Assembly: GCA_032622095.1 (NCBI GenBank)
Contig: CP136066.1
Location: 204,870,978-204,934,977 of the forward strand
Source of the DNA: Siphonodentalium dalli
Lineage: Eukaryota; Mollusca; Scaphopoda; Gadilida; Siphonodentaliidae
Direction of reading: 5' to 3'
DNA length: 64,000 nucleotides
Positions 47,501 to 59,500 of the stretch are shown in pieces. A program made the translations under genes and the position numbers. Below the pieces are notes generated by a model. It saw only the letters and a list, made by a program, of their open reading frames with translations. It did not search any database and was not told where the DNA came from. Positions within the stretch are counted from its first letter, which is position 1, and every line of letters begins with the position of its first letter.

Positions 47501-50500
47501 GGTGAATTTAGTGATGCTATCCCGCAAGATGGGCTAGCATCACCAAATTCACCCTCTGGGAACCTCATTCTGCTTAGGCCCCAACTGCTGTGGGAGACCT
47601 AGGATCAGATTGAAATTCCCCAGTTGAAGTTGGTGATGTTCACCCATTACGGCATTAGTCACCTCGGTTGTGCATTTTATCTTCTGCAAATTAGGGTACA
47701 TAGAAAAAGGATAAAGAAAAAGTAACTAAAAACAATGTTAATTTTAGACTATATATACTTCCCAGAAGATGAGGCCTAAGCAGAATGAGGTCCCCAGAGG
47801 ATAAATTTGGTGAGACTAGCCTGCTGTATGGGGTAGCATCATTCACCCTCTGGGGACCTCATTCTGCAAATGACAGGCACACTATTTCCAGGCTTGTCAA
47901 AGGGGAGATTTGGGCTGGGGAAAGCACCCTAAAAGGCACCCGCTGCCCCTCATGTGGAAACCCTGTGTACACATGTACATGTATCTACAATGATAATATT
48001 TCAATAATTCTTTTAACACTTTCGTCTGCCTGCTGAATATTGTACACGTAGGTCAATAAAATAAATTTCTCTCCTTTTCAGAAAGAAAGTGGTTATCTGA
48101 AGCATGTGTATAATATATTTGAGAGAATCGGCTATGATACAAAAGGAGGATCAAATTCTGGATGGGATGTACTCTGGGCACATGACTATCCATTTGTCAC
48201 TTTAGCGAAACAAATTTCTAATCTTAAACCACATCAGAAGGTCAGTTCAAGTTTTATCTCCATCACCAATTTCATACTTCTCTCTATCACCAATTTCATA
48301 CTTCTCTCTATCACCAATTTCATACTTCCTTCAGGCCATAAAAATAAGATGATAAGATGATTTTCTGATTTTTTTTGTTGGAAAATTGGGGCTTGGGGTA
48401 GAATTTTATTTTTGGTCCAATAACTCGTCCTATAGTTTGGCGAGGTCGGTTTTGCGGATGGGCGTCCACAGATGGTGATAGCATGATAACTCTCTTTTTT
48501 TTATATTCAGTATACAAGACTTGCTAAAAAATGTCATGGCGGAATTATGGCCCTTATTTAGTTTATTTCCGTGAATTTTGTTCGGAATTGCGATATCTTG
48601 AAGAAATATCAACTCCAGTAGAGCTTTAGTCATCACTCCATTGTCTGTCGTACCATCCGTCCGTGCGTCAACAATTCTTTGAACATCTTCTCCAGATCCA
48701 TAGGACAATTAATTGAACATCTCCAGATACATAGGACTGAATGGGTTCATATTTGGTGTGAATGTTGTTCCCTAGGTACCTGGCATTCAGATTTGTTCAA
48801 ATGGGGTTACTGGGTCAAATAGGGGCAGAGTCAGGGACATAGCGCATTTCCTCCATAGTAATTCTTAAAACATCTTCTTATCAAGTACCATCAGGGTTAT
48901 TTATTTTATATTTGGTATGGAGGGTCCTTGGGTGACTGGGATTTAGATGTCAAATAGGTCCAAAAAAACAAAAAGTTAAATATATATATTTTTAATTTAA
49001 TTTTGGAATATTTATTTTTTTGCAGACCCCATGTGATATTGTTTGCATATTTTGTTGCAGGTAAACCATTTCCCTGGCAGTGGTTATATAACCAACAAAG
49101 CTAGTCTGGCTGTATCAACATTCAACTTTGTACCTCAAGCATTCAAGCTCCCAGATGAAAAGGACAAACTTATACAACATGTAAGTTTACAATATTATCT
49201 GTAGACCTATTGGTTCTGGCTAAAAGCGTTAAAATGATTTTTAAGGATAATTTAGTTAAAGGGGGACTGTACAATAAATCTGGCCATTTATGGGACCATC
49301 TCCTATTATACTCAACAGAATATGTGCAACAAATGAATGAATTTGAGCCATGAAAGAGTGCAAAATATGCTCATGTGCTACTAATCCGTCACTCAAATTC
49401 ATTCATTTGTTTCATATATTCTGTAGAGTATAATAGGAGATGGTCCCATAAATGGTCGGATTTAGTGTACAGTCCCCCTTTAACCCTTTCTTTTCAAATG
49501 TTCTCATAATAAGTTCAACAACGACCATATGTGACCCGCCATATCAAATCCAGTAGTAAGTCGGGATTTTTTTTACCCTATGCCAATGCATTCTCTTATA
49601 TATGCGAGTCGACCATAGGTCGCCTCGCATATATAAGAGAATGCATTGGCCTAACAATTTTAATAATTTTTTCTTGTATTCTTTAACAATTTTATAATTT
49701 CACCCATACAGAGCCCCAGACAAACATGAGCAGACAACACTCTTCTATATGCTTCTATATATGTGTGGGGCTCCCTGCAGGGTAATGGATGTTTTTTATT
49801 TTATGTCCTAAAAATTGTCAGAAACATTTATTTTAAAAAAATGATAAAAAACTGTTAGGCCAATGCATTCTCTTATATATGCGAGGCGACCTATGGTCGA
49901 CTCGCATATATAAGAGAATGCATTGGCACAGGTTAAAAAAAATCCCGACTTACGACTGGATTTGATATGGCGGGTCACATATTATAAACTCATTGACGAG
50001 TAGTTCCTTAGTTCTTTGTTGAACTTATTGTATGAACATTTCCCTCCAATGAAATTCACTCATTCTGCACATTTATATTATCTTTTTGCCTGTCTGTCAT
50101 CTGCTCATTTTTCTTGAACACCCCTCCAAATGAATAATAGACCATTCCAATATATACTTTATAACCGTGCGGTAGGATCCAATTAGTTAAGAATGGGTTA
50201 AAGTTCACTTGCGGACCATTTTCAGAATATCTGCTGAGAACTGGATATATTAGAATTGACTTTTCTTAAAATATTTAATTGAATTTGACTCTGCCGACTG
50301 TGGTGATCATCAATATTTTTGTCTCGTGTTTTATTTGCTGAAAAACGGGGTGTATTATGTTATAGTCTGAACATTTCCTTCGATTCATCCATCAGTCCAT
50401 CCATCCAATCGCTTTTGGTTTCCGGATGATGACTTTAGATAGTGTTACCATAACTGAATGGAATTAAATTTATTATGTGGGTTTCTAGCACAAAATACAG

Positions 50501-53500
50501 GTCAAGTTCGAATTCGGGTTCCACCTGCCAATTTTCACCAGAGTTATGGCTCTTTTTGTTGGAATTTTCGTTTTTGGATGATAAACTTAGGTAAGTCTGA
50601 ACTGAATGGAATGAAATCTATTATGTGACTTACTAGCCAAAAAATTCAAATTTGTCACTTCCCTCCAATTTCACCAGAGTTAAGGCTCTTTGTTGGAATT
50701 ACCACAGGCATATTTTGCAATGCCCTTTCGATGCTCTTGTTTAAATTAATAAAACATTACATGTTTCATTATGGAATCTATTTTAAGATTAAGGAACATC
50801 CAGAAAAGATGTGGGTTCAGAAGAGTAATAAGCATAGAGGCATACACATCAAAACTATAGATAGTAAGTACTGTAAAACCTGTCTAAACTGACATACACA
50901 TCAAAACTATAGATAGTAAGTACTGTAAAACCTGTCAAAGTAATAAGCATAGAGGCATACGCATCAAAACTATAGATAGTAAGTACTGTAAAACCTGTCA
51001 AAGTAATAAGCATAGAGGCATACGCATCAAAACTATAGATAGTAAGTACTGTAAAACCTGTCAAAGTAATAAGCATAGAGGCATACGCATCAAAACTATA
51101 GATAGTAAGTACTGTAAAACCTGTCAAAGTAATAAGCATAGGGGCATACGCATCAAAACTATAGATAGTAAGTACTGTAAAACCTGTCTAAACTGACATA
51201 CACATCAAAACTATAGATAGTAAGTACTGTAGAACCTGTCTGAGTAATAAGCACAGAGGCATACGCATCAAAACTATAGATAGTAAGTAATGTAAAACCT
51301 GTCAAAGTAATAAGCATAGAGGCATACGCATCAAAACTATCGATAGTAAGTACTGTAAAACTAGGGTTCTGCGAATTGGAAATTTTGATCGAATCGAATA
51401 TCGAATCGAATGCTAGAAATCAAATCGAATATCGATTCGAATCATATCTGTATGTTGTATTCTCAATTGGGCATGTTTTGTCAACGATTAGACGATTTGT
51501 GAAACGTTCCATGAACTACATGCACGAAGTTAAATCATAACGTATGTGGCGATGAACCGTCATTTGCAATACTATTAACTTCAATTAATAATTGATTAAA
51601 ACGTCCAATCGGCCGTCACGACGATTAATATATAACCACTAAACGGATTATTGGAACTAAAATCACGCAAAATTTGTACAGATTGCATATGCATGCAAAA
51701 TTGCAAATCAACATTCGGAATCACCCGTTTTTATAAACTTGAAGATGCAACAACAGTCGCAGTGTAGCCTGTTTATGTAGTGCTGGATGCTTCTTGGACA
51801 GATGATTCCATAGGTGGGTCGTTGTCCCAGATGCTTGCGATTTATACACCATGTTGCATTCATCATATGTGTAAGCCTGCAGCTTTATCATGTTTAAAAT
51901 AAACATGAATAACGGATGACGTTTTGTCAAGTGTCAAAAACGCTCCGAAATTGAAAGTAAACTTCAAAAGAAAACACCGCGAAAATGCAGTTTTCGATGC
52001 CGGGAACACGTGTTGTTTAAATTCTGAGCTATATTACATAACGCGGAATCTGAGACGGATAGACCGCGGATAACGCTAGCGGTTGATCAGTCTCATAGCT
52101 ATTATAATTTACGTGCGTTGTCGGTCCATCGACGATCTCCGAGCTTTTGGCTACCATGTTCAAAGATAGAAATCAGACGTATTTAGTTGTCATATAGTGG
52201 CTAATTGCTGTCTATACTTATATTTAATATATATAATCGCGATGTACAATGATAATTATAAGAAACATATATACATCATTTTCTGTAATTAAATGGCACA
52301 AAACAGCTAAGATCGACGTGTGTACCTGCCCGTAAACAGCCTACTTTTCCATCATTGTATATTCGAAATTTCGAGTTGGCAATTTCGAATCGAATTCGAA
52401 TCGAATTTGACTTTCGAATCGAATATCGAATATTCGCAGGACCCTATGTAAAACCTGTCATGAGTAATAAGCATAGAGGCATACACATCAAAACTATAGA
52501 TAGTAAGTACTGTAGAACATGTCTAAACTGACATACACATCAAAACTATAGATAGTAAGTACTGTAAAACCTGTCAAAGTAATAAGCATAGAGGCATACA
52601 CATCAAAACTATAGATAGTAAGTACTGTAAAACCTGTCGTGAGTAATAAGCATAGAGACATACACATCAAAACTATAGATAGTAAGTACTGTAAAACCTG
52701 TCGTGAGTAATAAGCATAGAGACATACACATCAAAACTATAGATAGTAAGTACTGTAAAACCTGTCTGAGTAATAAGCATAGAGGCATACGCATCAAAAC
52801 TATAGATAGTAAGTACTGTAAAACCTGTCTGAGTAATAAACATAGAGGCATACACATCAAAACTATAGATAGTAAGTACTGTAAAACCTGTCTAAACTGA
52901 CAACTAAATTTTATGCTAGAGTTGACAGTGGTTAGCATAATTTTTTGGTAATTAATCGATTCTGATAACTAATGGGTCTTTTGAAGAAATGTTGTTGTTG
53001 CATTCTGATGATATGGGGACCATCGAATTGGATTGTGTACCTTTAACGCCTTTTCTATTGATATCAAGTCGTACAAACAGTGATTGTTGAAATATAAGAC
53101 TCAATGTTGCAAAAATTATTTTCATTTTTCAAAATGGTGATGTTCACCCATTAATCACTTCAATTATGCATTTTATCTTCTGCATATTAAGGTATATAGA
53201 ACTGAACAGAATGTAAACAGTAACTAAAAACTACTTTAATTTGAGACGAGATACTTCCCAGAAGATTAGGCCTAAGCAGAATGAGGTCACCAGAGGATGA
53301 ATTTAGTAATGCTAGCCCACTTTGCTGGGTAGTATCACTAAATTCACCCTCTGGGGACCTCATTCTGCAAATGACAGACACACTATTTCAAAGCTCAATT
53401 TGGTGTGATCTACATGCATATCATTACTTTGTCTACTGTCTACTCTGTAACCAAACTCTTCTATTATTAATGTTTCATTGCAGCCCTGGACCTAACCAGT

Positions 53501-56500
53501 TCTATTATTAATGTTTCATTGCAGCCCTGGACCTAACCAGTTCTATTATTAATGTTTCATTGCAGCCCTGGACCTAACCAGTTCTATTATTAATGTTTCA
53601 TTGCAGCCCTGGACCTAACCAGTTCTATTATTAATGTTTCATTGCAGCCCTGGACCTAACCAGTTCTATTATTAATGTTTCATTTGCAGCCCTGGACCTA
53701 ACCAGTTCTATTATTAATGTTTCATTTGCAGCCCTGGACCTAACCAGTTCTATTATTAATGTTTCATTTGCAGCCCTGGACCTAACCAGTTCTATTATTA
53801 ATGTTTCATTGCAGCCCTGGACCTAACCAGTTCTATTATTAATGTTTCATTTGCAGCCCTGGACCTAACCAGTTCTATTATTAATGTTTCATTTGCAGCC
53901 CTGGACCTAACCAGTTCTATTATTAATGTTTCATTGCAGCCCTGGACCTAACCAGTTCTATTATTAATGTTTCATTGCAGCCCTGGACCTAACCAGTTCT
54001 ATTATTAATGTTTCATTGCAGCCCTGGACCTAACCAGTTCTATTATTAATGTTTCATTGCAGCCCTGGACCAAACCAGTTCTATTATTAATGTTTCATTG
54101 CAGCCCTGGACCTAACCAGTTCTATTATTAATGTTTCATTGCAGCCCTGGACCTAACCAGTTCTATTATTAATGTTTCATTGCAGCCCTGGACCTAACCA
54201 GTTCTATTAATGTTTCATTGCAGCCCTGGACCTAACCAGTTCAACTACATTTGTTCAGGAGTATGTCGCCAAGCCATTTCTTATTGATGATAGGTATGAG
54301 CAACTTTTATTTATGCCATAATTATACCCCCATATTTTATCAAAGAAAAATAGGGGATATAATGGAGTGACTGTGTCCGTCTGTCTGTCCATCCATCCGG
54401 GCATATATCTCATCCATGGGTTAACTGATTTTTGTTGATATTCGGTATATGAGACTTGCTTAACAATGTCTTGATCGAGTTCGAAAACCGGCCAGGCCAT
54501 TAATTTGTTCATTTTTGTGAAATTTGATCATGATAGCATGATAACTTGAAAAAATTTCAACTGATTTTTAGCTCAACTTACCTTGTAAGTTTGAGCTATT
54601 GCCATGATTTGGCGTCCGTCGTCCGTGTGTGTGTGTGTCCGTCAACAATTTCCTTTGGCGCGGGCTACAGGTCGTACCTTTGTTCTGATCTTTATGAAAT
54701 TTGTCATGAATATTGACATGTACATGGGAACGAGTCATTTTGGTGTCATTCGGCCAAAAAACATGGCTGCTGGCAGCCATCTTGGATTTCAAAATTCAAT
54801 CCATTGGCGCGGGCTATAGGTCGTACTATTCGTCTGATCATCATGAAATTTGTCATGGATGTTAATATTGACATGTAGATGGGAACGAGTGATTTTGGGG
54901 TCGTTCGGCCAAAAAACATGGCCGCCAGCAGCCATCTTGGATTTTACTCTTTGCATGACTAAATCCTTTGGCGCGGGCTACAGGTTGTAGCTTTGGTCGG
55001 AACTTCATGAAATTTTCATGGATGTTAACAATGACATGTAGATGGGAACGAGTCATTTTGGTGTCGTTCGGCCGAAAAACATGGCCGTCAGCAGCCATCT
55101 TGGATTTTACTCTTTACATGACTAAATCCTTTGGCGCGGGCTACAGGTCGTACCTTTTGTCTGATGTTTATGAAATTTGTCATGAACGTTGCCATTGACA
55201 TGTAGATGGGAACGAGTCATTTTGGGGTCATTCGGCAACAAAAGCATGGCTGCTGGCAGCCATCTTGGATTTCAAAATTCAATCCATTGGCGCGGGCTAC
55301 AGGTCGTACTATTCGTCTTATCATCATGAAATTTGTCATGGATGTTAATATTGACATGTAGATGGGAATGTGTCATTTTGGGGTCGTTAGCAGCCCTCTT
55401 GGATTTTACTCTTTGCATGACTAAATCCTTTGTCGTTGGCTACAGGTCATAGCTTTGGTCAGATCTTCATGAAATTTGTCATGGATGTTAACAATGACAT
55501 GTAGATGGGAACGAGTCCTTTGGGGTCAATTGGCCAAAAAACATGACCGCCAGCAGCCATCTTGGATTTTACTCTTTGCATGACTAAATCCTTTGGCACA
55601 GGTCAGACATTGCAATTAGCACCTTTCCTTTCCTATATACTGTCAACCATTAAATTATTCCCCTACCTATCAATTTGTGTAGGAATAATTAACACTGTCC
55701 ATCCACCAATAGACATGTTCTATCCGATGCGAAAACTCAAGTATTTTTTTTTCGCTCATGTTCATATTTTATTTGCAGGTTTATGATGACCCTCCCCTCA
55801 CCTGTATAGTTCTTGGTATCGATCGGTTAATTGGTTTAGAAAAAAATTAACTCTTCACAAACATGCTATCCGATGCATTAAGTCAAATACTTTTCTTCTG
55901 ATCTGCCTCATATTTCTTACCTAGATTTTTCTGATCACACTCTTCATCTGTATGGATTTGATATTGATTAATTAACCCTTTTCACTCTTGAACCAGGTTT
56001 ATTAATGCACACTCTATAATACTAATATTTAATTAGTTTTATACCATTAATAGATGTAATGTCCTGTTTTGAAATTAGGAAGATTCCATCAATAACTCAA
56101 ATATCTTTCCTGCATGGTTAACATTAAAGAATGAAATATGAAGCCACTCAAACATTTCCTTTGTACTTCCTTTCTAGTCATATGACTTTTAATTATTATC
56201 ATACACCCCTTCTCTGCCCAGTCTCTCTGCTTGTGGAAGAAATGATATAAATTGCACAACTATATTTGAATTTAATTACATTCTTAGACATCTCCTAAGC
56301 AAGCAGTATTTGTTTATCAGAGTGAGTGATAGACTTAAGTGTGTGAAAATTTATTTTGATCTTTGCATGACTAAATCCTGATACAGGCCACATCCCTCAT
56401 CCGATTGTCGACAAACTCTAGATGGGAGCTGTCTATTTTTGTGTCTATTGTTTCACAAAATCAGGCAACCATGCGCTCTATGGTCAGCAACAATCATGAC

Positions 56501-59500
56501 TTAAAATTTGTACAAGAATCAGAATTGATTCTCGCAAATGACACCCTCAAAGTGAAACATGAGAATCAAGTTTGAATCTCGCATACATTTATCTCTGCTT
56601 TGTTGTATAAAGACATCATATGATAGCTATTAGGCCAAGGTGTTTTTTTTTCAATTGGCCAACAATAAATCTTTCAAAATTGAAAGCTATACATGTACAA
56701 TAAATATTGCAATTCTGAATTTCTGTCACATTCACATCAACTCATTTGACTGAAGATACAGGGAGAGGGCAAACTTTTTTTATGATTTGAAAGTAAGATA
56801 ATACTGTTTAGAAATTGTCTCAGTGCACTGTGCATTGAATTTTCAAAACTTTCCCAGGGATGCCCTTCAAACCGTCTCTAACTTGAAAGGAGTGATACAA
56901 CATACCCCCCCCCCCCCCCTCTCTCAACCAACTTGTGGCATAATCAGGATTTGAATTTGATTCTTATACCCTCAAACTTGTGAATCAGCTCTGATTCTCG
57001 CAAATAATGGATGGATTTTAATGCCTGAACAACCATGACTGTTTTGTCACCATCTAAATACTATAATTGTCTTTGTTTCAGGAAATTTGACATTGGTGTT
57101 TATGCCATATTGACTTCAATAGATCCACTGAGAGCTTACATAATCGAAGGTGACTTTCTTATTCGGTGAGTTTTATTTCGACAAATCCAGACAAATCTCA
57201 AATTTATTATTATTCTATGACAGAGTTCCTGAAAATGTTTGCAAAGTGTAAATATGTGGTGAAAAGCATTAAATTATAGTGTTGAAATGATTTTTCGACA
57301 AGTCGATGTCGACACGATTAGTGCTTGTAGTCGATTAAAAATTACTGGTTGATTATTCGGATTGCGTTGGAGACATGTGCCTTTTCTCAGTTATGTAAAA
57401 TTGTTACATGGTAGACTATACAAGATGCGAGGTAATGTCAAGGAAAGTATTAAACTATAGATAGTTTGTCTCCAAAATCTGTCTCATCATTTCTTTGATG
57501 ATTTACCTCGTGCTTGTGAACATCACAAAGAATTGCAACATTGTAGCACCAATGCCTTTGATCGCAGAACAACAAACGAAAATAGTTGTTTGATGTACTG
57601 ACCCGGTTCAAAGCCCATGCCTGTGTTTAAGCCCACCCATATATTTTGGCCAAATTCCTTGCACAGGGGTATATTCGTGTTTAAGCCCACCCCAAATTTT
57701 GTTCAATTTCAGCGGTGGTAAGTAAGTATTTGCTAATAATACTTCCCAAATAAATAATTCCAATATAACGGGAAGTACCAATATAACGGGAAGTATATTC
57801 ACAAACGATTGGTGACGGCGAGAATGCCACGAAAAATGGAAAGTTATACTTCGTAGGTATTAGTGATAATAAATAAAATAAAATAAAGTGAATCTTAAAA
57901 TCTCATTTGTTTATTCAATTATACTTCCTGGGGGAAACCAATCGTCAACAGACATCAAATACAAAAGAATGCACTCGCTAACGGCGTATATCTGAGAACG
58001 CGGTAAACATCAGTCACTTCAAAGAGTCACGTGCGTCCATCGCACACATGTCAACAACAGTACTCTAAAAACATATTCTTTGTATGTCGGTATGTTCCTA
58101 CATGTGGCCAAACACAAAAAGAACTCATTCCCTGGTTTTGTAAACACACGGTGGGTATAATAATGGGGCAGAAGGGGGACTTGTCATCCACAACACCCCA
58201 ACAGCACAAGATGCCTTCAAAAAAAGAGATACCGATGTCGTATTGGTACCCGGTAAATAATCATTATTTAAAAAATTTAAACTTCTATTTTTCACGTTTT
58301 ACGATATAGACTATAGTATAAACATTAATCTGTGTCAACGGTTTGGAAGCGATAGGCTAACTCTAAACATTCAAACACGTGTTTTTTTGTATACGTATTT
58401 ACATCGTAATTTTGTTAATTAACTAGACTCACTGGAGCCGTCACTATTGTATTGTAACTCTTTGTAGACAACGTGCCATGAATAGAGCACTGGGTTCATT
58501 GTTATCGGATTAAGTCACTCTCTTATATGTTGCATAATATTTCCCTGTACAATTTTCAGACATTTTTTAATTATTATCTTTGGCTTCGATGACGACAGCA
58601 AAGTTGTGTTGTTGTGGGGATCACGTACATCTGAAGATTGATATAAACTATAGATATAGACTATAGATAGTGGATTTATCCAGCTGTCTGAAATGGCAGA
58701 AATTTGATGACCCATGATGCTTACAAACTGTCATTTATGGGAATTTTGGGCAATAAAACAAGACAAGAAGTAATATTTTAATATACACATCAAAATGAAA
58801 AAAATAGTTTCTCAAAGTAACTTATACTTAACTTTATTTAATCTGGAAGCCGTGTATATTTCCCTGAAACTCTGTGTTGGATCGACTTTATTTTATGGAT
58901 CCATTTCTTCAGTTTTACTGTCCCGATTTCTTGGGATTTTTGGTTTGCAAAGGGTCATATTCGAGTTTAAGCCCACTTGGATTTTTGAGCTCAAATAAAA
59001 CAAAGGCCCCCTGGGCCTAAACGCGGGTCAGTATGGTAATAGATGTTAAATCTGTTCACTTTTAATAATTCCTAATGTTACTGTGAACCAACACCACATC
59101 AACTGTAGATCTGTTCAACAATCAACATAGTAATGACAGTGCGCAGGCCTGTAGGTGGCGTACCTTTAAACACCACTCTATTAATACCGTACTGACCCGC
59201 ATAGGCCCAGGGGGCCTTTGTTTTATTTGAGCTCAAAAATCCAAGTGGGCTTAAACTCGGATATGGCCCTTTGCAAAAATGCAAACCAAAAATCCTAAAA
59301 ATCGGGACAGTAAAACTAATGAAAGCCGATCTGACGCCGATTATTTGGGAATTTTTTAAATGTGAATATTAAAATATTATAATAACACTTTAAGTCTTGT
59401 AGTTTTATTGGACAACATTCCCATGTTAAAATGACACTATTATGTAAGTACATGTAGTCTTGACTGACAGCCGTCTTGTTCCCAAAGTGTATGCTTGGAG

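Larger units (their letters stand above)
50824..52901 (+). repeat. Tandem array of exon end plus 5' splice site, 16 donors
   Basis: Unit of about 63 bp (starts 50,939, 51,002, 51,065): AGTAATAAGCATAGAGGCAT, CATCAAAACTATAGATA, GTAAGTACTGTAAAACCTGT. I count 16 occurrences of the donor context ATAGATAGTAAGT (two with small variants), split 9 and 7 by the hAT element at 51,362. Some units are shortened to 40-50 bp and start at ACATACACATCAAAAC. Full units are 21 codons, so the array keeps frame; the first unit is closed by TGA at 50,890. Confidence 0.95.

Noticed and set aside
50855-51139. Minus-strand frame with repeats of a hydrophobic peptide
   Set aside because: It is the reverse reading of the donor array; the periodicity alone keeps it open.
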